Origin: Steroidobacteraceae bacterium
Lineage (GTDB): Bacteria > Pseudomonadota > Gammaproteobacteria > Steroidobacterales > Steroidobacteraceae
Assembly (NCBI GenBank): GCA_025927665.1
Contig: JAICKZ010000004.1
Span: 1-26,801, forward strand
Reading direction: 5' to 3'
Length of the DNA: 26,801 nucleotides
The notes beneath the pieces were generated by a model. The model did not search any database and was not told where the DNA came from. It saw only the letters and a program-made list of their open reading frames with translations. Both the position numbers and the translations under genes were made by a program. This document shows positions 8,373 through 17,340 of the stretch, in pieces (within the stretch, counting starts at the first letter, position 1; each line of letters begins with the position of its first letter).

Positions 8373-9101
8373 TCAAGACCTCGGACGCACCGTGCGTTGC
8401 TCAATCTGCTTGGTATAATGAGTGCCTTGTATTAAACGCTGCACATATATTCCCGGCGTATGAATATGGTCCGGATCGAAGCTTCCTGCGGGCACAAGCT
8501 CTTCGACCTCAGCCACTGTCACTCGTGCAGCCGTTGCCATCACCGGATTAAAATTACGCGCCGTCTTACGATATATCAAATTGCCTTCGGTATCGCCGCG
8601 CCATGCTTTGACAATCGCCACGTCTGCAGTCAATCCCATTTCCAATATATAGGTTTGACCATTGACTATCCGCGACTCCTTACCTTCTGCAACTGATGTC
8701 CCTGCACCGGTGCGTGTATAAAAACCATAAATACCTGCACCGCCGGCACGAATGCGTTCGGCTAATGTCCCTTGCGGATTAAATTCAATTTGCAACTCAC
8801 CCGCAAGATATTGACGCTCGAACTCTTTGTTCTCGCCTACATAAGATGAAATCATTTTTTTGACTTGTCGCGTCTTAAGCAACATGCCTAAGCCCACATC
8901 ATCAATGCCTGCGTTGTTGGAAATAATGGTGAGGTTCTTGACAGACGAATCTCGTAACGCCAGCAACAAGTTCTCTGGAATACCGCATAGTCCGAAGCCA
9001 CCGGACATGACGGTGATGCCATCGCTTAACAAACCTTGTAATGCAGATGTGGCATCAGGAAATACTTTACGTTGATTCGAGATCGCAACAGAAGGAATCA
9101 T
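8373..9101 (-). CDS. scoA: 3-oxoacid (succinyl-CoA:acetoacetate) CoA-transferase, subunit A
   Basis: Subunit A pairs with ScoB; together they activate acetoacetate with CoA from succinyl-CoA. The 242-residue protein shows the family signature SGGFGLCGIPENLL (33-46), SNNAGIDDVGLGMLL and KKMISSYVGENKEFERQYL. The C-terminal RKTARNFNPVMATAA and HTPGIYVQRLI stretches are also typical of ScoA. ATG 9101 has AGGGG six bases upstream; another ATG at 9106 is out of frame. The gene leads a leftward operon scoA-scoB-propeller, with its promoter in the 316-base spacer shared with the membrane-protein gene at 9418. No truncation was seen. Confidence 0.95.
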   Translation of the reverse strand: MIPSVAISNQRKVFPDATSALQGLLSDGITVMSGGFGLCGIPENLLLALRDSSVKNLTIISNNAGIDDVGLGMLLKTRQVKKMISSYVGENKEFERQYLAGELQIEFNPQGTLAERIRAGGAGIYGFYTRTGAGTSVAEGKESRIVNGQTYILEMGLTADVAIVKAWRGDTEGNLIYRKTARNFNPVMATAARVTVAEVEELVPAGSFDPDHIHTPGIYVQRLIQGTHYTKQIEQRTVRPRS

Positions 9102-9417
9102 GTCATGCCCCTGCTGAACATTATTGAACGACTTTCAGTTTACCTTTTAAGTACTCTTTAAGCTTACATGCTGACGATGATTAGTGCACGAGTGGAAATC
9201 ATACTGTGTACAAATCGAGAAACAATAGCTTCGCTCATTACCTATTTCCAGATTATCAAACAATCAATTCGATCTATTTGAAATATGAGTGGCATCCTGA
9301 ACAATGAGATTGCAGATAAATCATCTTATTGGACGAATTTGGGAACGTGCTGCGTCCATAGCGCATCTAATGATATAGCAGAGTTTATAACGTCCACATT
9401 TCATTCGGAGAATTACT
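9102..9417. other. Divergent intergenic region scoA / small membrane protein
   Basis: This 316-base spacer holds no convincing gene. An open frame starting at 9285 is a shadow extending over the gene at 9418. Two near-copies of CTTTTAAG/CTTTAAG lie at about 9142-9162 upstream of scoA. A good ribosome site GGAG lies just before 9418. I could not pick a confident promoter for either direction. Confidence 0.4.
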
Positions 9418-9759
9418 ATGTTCCTGACCTATGCTGCAATTTTGTTTGCCCTTGGCGCACTGGGTGGTTTATTTTTGGCGGTGCGAAGTTTCAAGAAGCA
9501 AAGCCTTCCGGTGTCGGTGGCTGTCTTGCACGGGCTCTTCGGTGCAAGTGGGTTGGTGTTGTTATTGGTAGGTGTACTTACGGGATCGGGCGGCGACAAG
9601 GCACGGATTGCACTCATCGTGCTATTGATAGCTGCGCTGGGTGGCTTTTACCTTCTGTCATTCCATGTGCGTAAGCAAACACATCCGCGTGCGGTCATTG
9701 TTATCCATGCTTTGGTGGCAGTCATTGGCTTTTTGACGTTATTGACAACGGTTCTTTGA
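9418..9759 (+). CDS. Small four-helix membrane protein with internal duplication
   Basis: I do not recognise a named family. The 113-residue protein is almost entirely four hydrophobic helices (about 3-20, 33-53, 62-81, 93-112) joined by short basic loops. The two halves resemble each other: ALGGLFLAV...KKQ..P...V.V.H.L in the first and ALGGFYLLS...RKQ..P...V.V.H.L in the second, 12 of 27 positions identical by hand alignment. Each half therefore has an equivalent histidine inside a helix (His38 and His97). Matched helix histidines could bind haem, but that is speculation. ATG 9418 has GGAG seven bases upstream. A DUF2231 membrane protein gene follows 33 bases after the stop, in the same direction, so the two probably act in the same membrane process. 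Confidence 0.8.
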   Translation: MFLTYAAILFALGALGGLFLAVRSFKKQSLPVSVAVLHGLFGASGLVLLLVGVLTGSGGDKARIALIVLLIAALGGFYLLSFHVRKQTHPRAVIVIHALVAVIGFLTLLTTVL

Positions 9760-9792
9760 TGCCTTTGACTAAAGCAATCGTATTTTCTCATC

Positions 9793-10251
9793 ATGAAACA
9801 ATTTGGAAAGCATCCGTTGCATCCAGCATTGGTGCACTTTCCCATCGCTTTTTGGACGGCGGTGCCCATACTGGATGGAATGTACGCGTGGACGCGTGAC
9901 TATCTCTGGTGGCAATGTGCTTTTTGGTGTACTGCAATTGGATTAGCTTCTGCACTTGCGGCGATGGTCGCTGGCTTTATGGATTTAATGACACTGCCAG
10001 CGAACCATTCTGCACAAACAACTGCACAACGTCATATGCTTCTTATGGCTAGCTCTTGGTGCTTGTTCTGTATCGATCTGTTGCTACACCCGCAACACGG
10101 CGAACCTACTCGTGTTGGAGTTTGGCTCGGCTTTGGCTGTTCATTAATAGGTTTTATCTTGCTTTGTGCGGGTGGCTATGCTGGCGCGCAGCTGGTATAC
10201 AACTTTGGTATTGGTCAACGCGGCGAACATTCAAAGAGTTCCACGCTTTGA
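9793..10251 (+). CDS. DUF2231-family membrane protein
   Basis: The 152-residue product begins with KHPLHPALVHFPIAFW (6-21), the hallmark of the DUF2231 family, and ends its last helix with GGYAGAQLVYNFGIG (127-141), also typical. Four membrane helices are predicted by eye at about 16-33, 43-64, 82-99 and 108-132. The family's role is not established; members often sit beside cytochromes or redox membrane proteins and carry conserved helix-end histidines (His7, His10, His15 here). The start ATG 9793 follows a weak ribosome region, so coupling to the gene at 9418 is possible. The gene converges on the chemosensory operon; the 29 bases between the stops hold no clear terminator. Confidence 0.88.
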   Translation: MKQFGKHPLHPALVHFPIAFWTAVPILDGMYAWTRDYLWWQCAFWCTAIGLASALAAMVAGFMDLMTLPANHSAQTTAQRHMLLMASSWCLFCIDLLLHPQHGEPTRVGVWLGFGCSLIGFILLCAGGYAGAQLVYNFGIGQRGEHSKSSTL

Positions 10252-10280
10252 GATTCACACAATATGAGAAGAAATTCGCT

Positions 10281-10778
10281 TTACGCAATCATTCCAATGG
10301 AATTGACATCGTTACCTTGCGCAAACTGCGAGTCACCAAACAATCTGGCAACATCGATGATCGGAATAGTTTTGCCACGATGGCTTACGAAACACAAAGC
10401 GTGATCCTGCCATTGCGATATTTCTTCTGCAGAGGGTGTAACACTTTGCGAATCTGCAATCGTCACTCGTTGTGGAAAAGTACTTGCGCCCAGCACACCA
10501 TACTCAGTTAAACCTGTGTCGTCTTTCCATCCCAACACACAAAAATACTGACATGCTGCAGTAGGCAGATTTATTAACACCGGCAAATCAACGACAGGCA
10601 TTAATTGCTGCTGCCAAACGAACACGGAGTTGCAATGTGCTGGCGCCATCGGCAAATGAAAACGCAACGAGGTGTCTTCCACTACGTGTAATAAATTAAT
10701 GGCGCTGACCAGCACTCGAGTCGGTCCGCATTCCAACAACCACGCTTCAGCGGATTGATTTGAAATCGCTTGGCTCAT
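10281..10778 (-). CDS. CheW-like coupling protein, ChpC-like
   Basis: This 165-residue protein has the beta-rich pattern of a CheW domain: WLLECGPTRVLVSAINLLHVVE at the start (residues 13-34), VWQQQLMPVVDLPVLIN in the middle (54-70), and a second turn TIPIIDVARLFGD near the end. CheW domains link chemoreceptors to CheA-type kinases at the inner membrane. It is the last gene of the pil/chp operon, where Pseudomonas has chpC, and its ATG overlaps the stop of the preceding gene (ATGA at 10778-10775), so translation is coupled. It most likely joins an alternative receptor or signal to ChpA. The ChpC equivalence rests on position and fold, hence no symbol. Confidence 0.8.
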   Translation of the reverse strand: MSQAISNQSAEAWLLECGPTRVLVSAINLLHVVEDTSLRFHLPMAPAHCNSVFVWQQQLMPVVDLPVLINLPTAACQYFCVLGWKDDTGLTEYGVLGASTFPQRVTIADSQSVTPSAEEISQWQDHALCFVSHRGKTIPIIDVARLFGDSQFAQGNDVNSIGMIA

Positions 10779-11317
10779 GACTTCATCCTCTTGATGTGCT
10801 GTTCAAATGAAATGACATCGCCGTCAGTGCGAGTTACCAAATGTGCATACATTGACGAAGCCGTGGTGGCCAGTAACAACTTTCCTGCATGGACCATCAA
10901 TTGCAACACCGGGCTGCGTGGATTGAGCATAGACCGTGGCGTGGGATGAAACACAATATCGGCGCGAGATAATAACTCGACAGCGACACAGGAAAGTGCA
11001 TAGTTTGCTTGCCGATTTTTGATTACCGCACAAATGCGATGTTCATCAGGCACATAAGCAAGACATTGTAAATCCGCATTCAATGCGAACACCGGACATT
11101 GGCCATCCGCCAATGAAAGATATCCTGAAGAATTTTCACGAGCGGATGCACCTTCTCCAATTGCATCGTCGGCATATGCATGCATATCCAGTACCGGCTC
11201 CAAAGCGACCACATCACTTTGCAACACTACTACCGAAATGTTCTCTAATTGCAGTACGACAAAGCGCTCTGCCCGATCAAATAGATTGCCGCTCCATTCA
11301 CGCACCGACGCAATCAT
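10775..11317 (-). CDS. Degenerate CheW-like protein between ChpA and ChpC-like genes
   Basis: I do not recognise a named family for these 180 residues. The pattern follows a CheW domain loosely: FVVLQLENISVVVLQSDVVALEP at 19-41 as the opening strands, GQCPVFALNADLQCL in place of the usual G-x-PVxDL turn, then YALSCVAVELL and a closing LQLMVHAGKLLLATTA. The diagnostic PVxDL has become PVFAL. Pseudomonas has the CheB methylesterase ChpB at this position; no CheB catalytic Ser-His-Asp or receiver domain is present. The ATG overlaps the chpA stop (ATGA, 11317-11314) and the stop overlaps the next start, so it is made in step with both. A second adaptor or a receptor-array spacer is a reasonable inference. 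Confidence 0.72.
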   Translation of the reverse strand: MIASVREWSGNLFDRAERFVVLQLENISVVVLQSDVVALEPVLDMHAYADDAIGEGASARENSSGYLSLADGQCPVFALNADLQCLAYVPDEHRICAVIKNRQANYALSCVAVELLSRADIVFHPTPRSMLNPRSPVLQLMVHAGKLLLATTASSMYAHLVTRTDGDVISFEQHIKRMKS

Positions 11318-14300
11318 GCAGGCTTCACCAACGCGGAAATTTGCTGCAACAATTGATCTTCTGCATAAGGCTTGGTCATGTAAACGCTGACACCTGCGGC
11401 GGCCGCTTGCTTGCGATGTTTATCAGTGGAACGTGAAGTGATCATGATAATCGGTATGTCATTCATGCCCGCAGAATTACGTACATGCGTTGACAATTCG
11501 ATACCATTCATGCGCGGCATTTCCATATCCACCAACATGATGTCTGGGCGCTTACCCTGCATAAGCGTAATCGCTTCCAAACCATCGCGCGCCAATCGTA
11601 CTTCGTAACCGGCGTCGCGTAACAATTGCTCCATGGCACGACGCACGCTGAGTGAATCATCAACCACCAACACGGTCGGTATTTTATGTTTACGTTCCTG
11701 CACATATTCTGCAATGTTGTGATTAATAACCGTGCTGTATTGATTAGCAAGGCTACGATCACGCAATAGATCCGGGATGTCCATCACTGGCGCGACGCTA
11801 CCATCACCAAGAATGGTGGCGCCGACGACACCAATCGGTTGCGGTACAAATTTGCCCAATGGCTTGACCACCAGATCCACTGTGTCCGTTACTGCTTGAA
11901 CCAAGATCGCAACAATGCGATCCGCACCAACTTCGACGAGCAATGCAGGTCGCGATACACGCTCGTTGTTGCGACGATCCATCGCTGTACCCAACAGTGA
12001 TTCGAGACGATGGGCCTCATATACCTCATCACCAATTTGCGCCGACAAACCATTTCCCATCATCGACAACTTGATCGCTCTGGAATCGACGATTTGACGC
12101 ACACCGCGACTGGCCACTGCCACCATATGCTTGCCACTACGAATCAATAACGCGTGAGCTGATAACAGCGTAGCAGGCAGACGAATAGTAAATTCACAAA
12201 ACTTGCCTTGCACCGACCGAATGTCGAGTGAACCTTTCAAGCTCTGCACACGATCATGTACAACGTCCAATCCAATACCGCGACCTGATATTTGTGTTAC
12301 CGAAGATCGCGTTGAAAATCCTGACTGCAATATTAATCGCGCCAATTGCACTTCACTTGGCATCGCACCAGCATTTAATAGGCCACGCTCCATCGCCGCA
12401 GCTTGAATCGCTTGATAATCAAGCCCGCGACCATCATCCTTAACACGCACGACAATCTGATTACCTTCACGGCCAAAATTAATTTGCAACTCACCCTGCG
12501 GCGATTTACCCGCATCGATGCGTCGCTCAGGCGATTCAATGCCGTGATCAATGGCATTACGCAACAAATGCATCAATGGATCTATCAGTTGATTAAGACT
12601 GTCACTATCGATCAAGGTCGCTTCGCCTGCGATGACCAACTGCACTTGTTTGTCGAGTAAACGACTGGTCTGACGCACTCCGCGTTGCAATCGACTGACG
12701 ATAGTTGATGCAGGCACCATGCGCATTTTCAGGATAGATCCTTGCGCTTCATTATGATGTTGGGCTTGACTCAGCAATAGTTCTTCAAGTGTATCCACCT
12801 CGTTTTGCGCAGCAGCGCTCCATTCACGCGAATCCACTGCCACTTCTGCAAGTCGGCGACTGACGGTATGCAACTCGCCATATTGATCCATTTCCAGCGC
12901 GTCGAAGTCGCCGTTATTCGCACGTAACATTGGTACACTGATACCACGTATATCGACCAGCTGTTCCAGTTCATTTACAAGCTGTTGCAACATGTGGGTT
13001 TGTCGCTTCACACCTTGCAGTTGAGATTCGACACGACGCAGCCCTTCTTTGAGCTGACTACCAACAATTTTTGATTCACCGGATAATCGCAACAAATCAT
13101 CGATCTGCGTCATGGCGACACGTAACATCGGTACGTTGTCGACCTGCACATGATGGGGTTCTTCACGCGGAGCTGCCGTTTCTTCACGTAAAGTTGGAGC
13201 TACCGTTTCTTCATTCGGCAACGACGCGAGTAGGCTATCCAATTCCTGTTCAATATCGTTCGCTGTAGTGATCGAGGTGAATTGTTTATCCTCATCACTA
13301 TTATTATCTTCGACATGATCTTCATCATCATGATGATTGATCCAATCCAACATGGCTTGCAATATAGTCACTGCTTGAACCGGCGCACTGCCAATACCGA
13401 GTAAAGTTTCACTCATGGATTCAAGGCAATCGGCTGCATCTTGAATGATGCTGGCGGTCGACGATGAAGCTTTACCCTGAGCGGAAACTGCGATCAGAAT
13501 GTCTTCCAGATAGTGTGATATCTCAGCAATGCCACGAATACCCACAGTATTCGCCGAACCTTTTAATGTATGTGCCAAACGCTGCGCCAATTGCATGGCT
13601 TCATGGTCATTTGAACTAACCACCAACTGTATTGCAGCGGATAACTCTTGGGTTTGCGTAGGCAACTCTTGCAACAAACTATCGAGCAATGCTTGATTGA
13701 TATCATCAGACACTTGCAACGATACCATTTCATCTGTCGCGACCATGACACTCTCAACTGCTTGAGAGCTGAGCGCTGACCAGTCGGGTGATTGCAATTC
13801 CGTTAAAATGATACTGGCCACTTTTTCGTTCAGTGGCATGGAAAATTCATCGGAAATAATGTAATCGAATAACGCCTGCGATGTAGAAGTTGTGCCAATA
13901 TTATCCAAATAATCCAAAGCCAGCGCCGGCCAACGATCCAGTATTTCGCATGCATGCATGATTTCAGTGGAAGATGCTGTATCGAGCAAACAGGTGGCTT
14001 CAACAATGCGTTGCAGAAAGTGTTGCAGGCCACTTAAGCCAAGAGATTCACAAGCACTGGTTAGACGTTGAACTTGCCAGCGATAATCTTCCAGCGAATG
14101 TTGCTCGCCCGCTAAAGCAGTCGTGGCTGCATATTCAAGCGATTGCTGCATGACTTCCATATTGCCTTGCAATTCATCGCGAATCATCTTCACTAATTCA
14201 GCTATCTCAGCGGGCAGTGCGGCACCTTCATTACTCTCATTACTCATTGACGGTTCTGTCAATAAGGAATCATGAGAAGCCAGCATTGCACCGGGCAACA

Positions 14301-14487
14301 CCAGCGTCGGATCGGCATCGACGTGTTCGTTGCGATGACCACCAACAGCCAACTCCGCCACCGCAGCAGAGAGTTGCGTCGTAGAGTCGCCATCAATATC
14401 CAACATCATGGACTTGTCAAACGCCTCTTGCGTTAATCCATCACGCGGTTTATTTGACAAGCCACCATGCTGAAAGTATGCATTCAT
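11314..14487 (-). CDS. chpA: Hybrid chemotaxis-type histidine kinase of the type IV pilus system (Hpt - CheA core - receiver)
   Basis: ChpA is the kinase that phosphorylates PilG and PilH to steer type IV pilus activity. Its 1057 residues show: an N-terminal Hpt-like helical region without a phospho-histidine (about 90-235); a true Hpt domain with His306 in AHTLKGSANTVG; an acidic, Asp/Glu-rich linker (about 385-445); a dimerisation and kinase core with the N box HLLRNAIDHGIE (640-651), DDGRGLD (684-690) and GRGIGLD (735-741); a CheW-like domain (about 775-910); and a C-terminal receiver with Asp943/Asp944, phospho-acceptor Asp987, Thr1017 and Lys1039. Pseudomonas ChpA is about 2,470 residues with many phosphotransfer domains, so this is a short form with one canonical Hpt. 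ATG 14487 lies 16 bases after pilJ; its ribosome site is weak. Confidence 0.95.
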   Translation of the reverse strand: MNAYFQHGGLSNKPRDGLTQEAFDKSMMLDIDGDSTTQLSAAVAELAVGGHRNEHVDADPTLVLPGAMLASHDSLLTEPSMSNESNEGAALPAEIAELVKMIRDELQGNMEVMQQSLEYAATTALAGEQHSLEDYRWQVQRLTSACESLGLSGLQHFLQRIVEATCLLDTASSTEIMHACEILDRWPALALDYLDNIGTTSTSQALFDYIISDEFSMPLNEKVASIILTELQSPDWSALSSQAVESVMVATDEMVSLQVSDDINQALLDSLLQELPTQTQELSAAIQLVVSSNDHEAMQLAQRLAHTLKGSANTVGIRGIAEISHYLEDILIAVSAQGKASSSTASIIQDAADCLESMSETLLGIGSAPVQAVTILQAMLDWINHHDDEDHVEDNNSDEDKQFTSITTANDIEQELDSLLASLPNEETVAPTLREETAAPREEPHHVQVDNVPMLRVAMTQIDDLLRLSGESKIVGSQLKEGLRRVESQLQGVKRQTHMLQQLVNELEQLVDIRGISVPMLRANNGDFDALEMDQYGELHTVSRRLAEVAVDSREWSAAAQNEVDTLEELLLSQAQHHNEAQGSILKMRMVPASTIVSRLQRGVRQTSRLLDKQVQLVIAGEATLIDSDSLNQLIDPLMHLLRNAIDHGIESPERRIDAGKSPQGELQINFGREGNQIVVRVKDDGRGLDYQAIQAAAMERGLLNAGAMPSEVQLARLILQSGFSTRSSVTQISGRGIGLDVVHDRVQSLKGSLDIRSVQGKFCEFTIRLPATLLSAHALLIRSGKHMVAVASRGVRQIVDSRAIKLSMMGNGLSAQIGDEVYEAHRLESLLGTAMDRRNNERVSRPALLVEVGADRIVAILVQAVTDTVDLVVKPLGKFVPQPIGVVGATILGDGSVAPVMDIPDLLRDRSLANQYSTVINHNIAEYVQERKHKIPTVLVVDDSLSVRRAMEQLLRDAGYEVRLARDGLEAITLMQGKRPDIMLVDMEMPRMNGIELSTHVRNSAGMNDIPIIMITSRSTDKHRKQAAAAGVSVYMTKPYAEDQLLQQISALVKPA

Positions 14488-14503
14488 CGTTATAACCAGT
14501 TAA

Positions 14504-16717
14504 TTATGCTGCACGTGAAGGCAATTTGAATACACCCACTGATTCCACCAGCTTGTCGGCGTATTCCACCAAGTTGCGCGTCTGTTCACCTTGCTCGCTC
14601 AACTGTTGACTGGTCTGTGCCGTACTTTCACGAATCAGTTTTGCGTAATCTTGCAACTCATTAGTAAGCTTGGCTTGTCGCAACGAACTCACAGAAATTT
14701 GTTGTACTGATTTCACCAGCTCAGTAGTTGTGTCCTGCGTGGCTTGCATCTGGCGACCGGCTTCTTCTGCCAGCTTCGATCCTTCTACTACCTGTGTAAT
14801 AGCGGAGTTCATCGCTGACACCGTATCCTGAGTTTCAGCTTGAATACTGGACACCAAGGTCGAGATTTGTGTGGTTGCTTCACGAGCGTTTTCTGCCAGA
14901 CGTTGCACTTCGTCTGCCACCACCGCGAAACCACGACCTGCTTCACCGGCAGATGCAGCGTGCATGCTGGCGTTAAGCGCGAGAATGTGCGTACGTTCTG
15001 CGATGCTATTAATAAGACCTACCACGCCGCTAATTTCTTGCGAACGTTCACCCAATCGTTTGATACGTTTTTCCGTTTCACGAATCGTGTCACGAGTCGA
15101 GCTAATACCCGCCACCGTGGCAGTCACCGTACGCAACGCGTCCGCAGTGGTTTTGATAGCTGCGTCCGCGCCCACTTGCGATAAACGTGCAAGCTCTGCA
15201 ATCTTGTTCATTTCGTTTGCCGCGACGGCCATGCGCTTGGCGGTTTCGTCAACTTGTCCACGTTCTTTCTCTGCCACCACCATCACGGCGTTGGACTTGG
15301 CACGAACATCATTGGATGCACGCGACACCTGGCTGGAAATTGCAGTCACACCGCGCAACACCTTCACCGTTTCGTCTGACAACGCGTTAATAGCGTCGGC
15401 CACCGGACCGGTGATGTCTTCATTCACTGGAACCTTCACGCTCAAGTCGCGTTTACTGAGTTCGGCCACTGCTCGCAACACGTGAATGATCGAAGTGTTC
15501 AGCTGATCATTTTCTTTTTCCAGACGTTCATTAACTGCTTCACGTTCGTCCACCATGGTATCGAACTGGCGTGCGAGCAAACCTAATTCATCAGTATTTT
15601 CGGAACGAGCGCGTGCTCGCTTATCACCTTGTGCAATCTTGATCATGGTTTCAACCAAGTGCTTGGTAGGACCTGTTACACCACGGGCGATCAATACGCC
15701 CAAGACCGCAGCTACTGAGATCAAGATCACTACAATGCTGGTAGTTTGCAATTGAGTTGCACGAGCGCTTGCAAGTTGTTTAACAAATTGTTTATCGAGC
15801 TGTGCCAACGCGACGTCAATCGCTTTAAACACCTCGTCGATGGCAGCCGTATATTCACGCGTGTATTCCTGTGAAGAATAGGTAGGTAACTCGGTTTCAA
15901 TCGTTTCTTTTTGAGAAAGATCATATACGCGCTGGGCTGCATCAAGTGCAATATTAGATTGTGCTTCGATGTCACTGCGAATTTGTGGCGCGACTTCAAA
16001 CACCGAATCAAGACGTCGTTTGGCGATGTTCTTGTTCTGTTGTATACCCGTTAGAAGTGAAGCCAGTGTTAGACGATCAGCAATCGCAGTGGGTGTATGG
16101 TTGGTTTGCGAAAGAGCCATCATACCGGCGCCTTTTGCACGGCCTTCACCCATGTATTCCGATAGCGTTGGGAGTGCAACTAGTGTCGAGTGAATCAACG
16201 CGAAGGTTTCAGGATTCGCGTCGAGCTGCATGTTGGAATAGGCAAGTATCTCTTCCAAGAATAGCAATAGGTCTTGTGATTGATCCGTATGGCGTTGATA
16301 GCTCTGTGGCACCGTAATAGTTTTGTTCGCCACTGCAGTAGAGAATTCTCGCCAGTTTCTTTTCAACTGTTCCCAGTGCGCCACGATGCGTTGATCACGT
16401 TGTAAATAAGTGCGATAGATGTTATCGGCGTCGACAATGGCGCGATCCACTTGCGCTTGCTTCTCAGCACGAGCCTTCGCCAAGTCTTCCTTACCACCCA
16501 GCACGTTTGCAGCCAGACCGCGATGCTGTTGCGTAAATTGTAGTACCGGCAACACTGCAACCGCCGCTGGCAAACCAGTTCTTTCTGTCTGAATGAAGTT
16601 GTAAGCAGATTGTTGCGCTTTCCAGAACAGGTAAAACGGTACCGATGCGGTGAGAAACGCCAACGCGCCCAAGATTGCGAATTTTTGCCATAGAGGCAAC
16701 CGACCCAGAAATTTCAT
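14504..16717 (-). CDS. pilJ: Type IV pilus methyl-accepting chemoreceptor
   Basis: PilJ is the inner-membrane receptor that signals pilus state or surface contact to ChpA. The 737-residue protein has a first membrane helix (about 12-31), a periplasmic part of about 290 residues with two similar helical modules (PilJ-type sensor), a second helix (about 326-345), a HAMP domain after ARGVTGP, a second HAMP-like module (about 410-460), and the cytoplasmic signalling hairpin. The hairpin tip IAERTHILALNASMHAASA is at 572-590, followed by GEAGRGFAVVADEVQRLAENA; the usual tip is ERTNIL, here ERTHIL. ATG 16717 has GGAG seven bases upstream. The operon lacks a CheR/CheB pair, so any methylation must come from genes elsewhere. 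The 69-base gap to pilI is the longest inside the operon. Confidence 0.96.
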   Translation of the reverse strand: MKFLGRLPLWQKFAILGALAFLTASVPFYLFWKAQQSAYNFIQTERTGLPAAVAVLPVLQFTQQHRGLAANVLGGKEDLAKARAEKQAQVDRAIVDADNIYRTYLQRDQRIVAHWEQLKRNWREFSTAVANKTITVPQSYQRHTDQSQDLLLFLEEILAYSNMQLDANPETFALIHSTLVALPTLSEYMGEGRAKGAGMMALSQTNHTPTAIADRLTLASLLTGIQQNKNIAKRRLDSVFEVAPQIRSDIEAQSNIALDAAQRVYDLSQKETIETELPTYSSQEYTREYTAAIDEVFKAIDVALAQLDKQFVKQLASARATQLQTTSIVVILISVAAVLGVLIARGVTGPTKHLVETMIKIAQGDKRARARSENTDELGLLARQFDTMVDEREAVNERLEKENDQLNTSIIHVLRAVAELSKRDLSVKVPVNEDITGPVADAINALSDETVKVLRGVTAISSQVSRASNDVRAKSNAVMVVAEKERGQVDETAKRMAVAANEMNKIAELARLSQVGADAAIKTTADALRTVTATVAGISSTRDTIRETEKRIKRLGERSQEISGVVGLINSIAERTHILALNASMHAASAGEAGRGFAVVADEVQRLAENAREATTQISTLVSSIQAETQDTVSAMNSAITQVVEGSKLAEEAGRQMQATQDTTTELVKSVQQISVSSLRQAKLTNELQDYAKLIRESTAQTSQQLSEQGEQTRNLVEYADKLVESVGVFKLPSRAA

Positions 16718-16786
16718 CGCGCTCTCCTAAATATAAACTTACTTCAAACTTGAGAAATGGTTGTATACACGAATCAATTAAAATTC

Positions 16787-17338
16787 TTACGCGGCGACTT
16801 GTAACGCCTGCGCACTAAAGAAGGTTTCGTAATTCAATTCCAGCCATAAAGTGTCGTCGGCAAACAATGCGCCACTTACATGATCGACCAGCGCGGTGGG
16901 CAATAACGGCAGTCGCGATGATTTTTCGATGTTACGTATCGTCTTCGGCAAACCATCGATCATGACGCCGACACGATTGTTACCATCGCCCAGGATAAGC
17001 AATGATTGCTGATGCGCATCGTGCAGTGATGATTGTGGTTTTTGCGGTGCCGTAGAACTTTCGATAACTCGACAATCGATAATGCCCGCGACATCCCATA
17101 CCGGGATCAATGCACCTTGTCGATTGACGTAACCACACAGCGCTGCAGTGACATTCGGAATGGGATATATCGTGGGCGCGCGCAACAACTCGCTGAGAAC
17201 ACCCTCTGCAACCAAGAAGTTCAATGCACCAATGCTGTATCCAAAGCGTAATATTTCCTTACGCGAGACCTGCAACCGATCCAACGGCGCAGGTCGTGCC
17301 ATACTCGTCAATGCTTGCGATGGCAACCACTGTGTCAT
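16787..17338 (-). CDS. pilI: CheW-type coupling protein of the type IV pilus system
   Basis: PilI couples PilJ to ChpA. From ATG 17338 the protein has 183 residues with a CheW fold. FGYSIGALNFLVAEGVLSEL forms the opening strands, followed by YPIPNVTAALCGYVNRQG and ALIPVWDVAGII (the usual G-x-x-PVxDL turn). SLLILGDGNNRVGVMIDGLP and a closing strand DDTLWLELNYETFF complete the domain. A longer frame reaches back to 17428 but would overlap pilH by 88 bases; ATG 17338 sits two bases after the pilH stop and matches the normal length, so it is chosen. Position between pilH and pilJ fits the standard pilGHIJ order. Confidence 0.93.
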   Translation of the reverse strand: MTQWLPSQALTSMARPAPLDRLQVSRKEILRFGYSIGALNFLVAEGVLSELLRAPTIYPIPNVTAALCGYVNRQGALIPVWDVAGIIDCRVIESSTAPQKPQSSLHDAHQQSLLILGDGNNRVGVMIDGLPKTIRNIEKSSRLPLLPTALVDHVSGALFADDTLWLELNYETFFSAQALQVAA

Positions 17339-17340
17339 GA

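Noticed and set aside
9285..9674. 129-codon open frame overlapping the small membrane protein gene
   Set aside because: It uses another frame over a gene with a good ribosome site and clear membrane helices; the composition is not protein-like.
14871..15485. 204-codon open frame on the plus strand opposite pilJ
   Set aside because: Antisense shadow of the receptor's signalling domain, rich in Ser/Ala/Arg as expected from the complement of Ala/Thr/Glu codons; no ribosome site.
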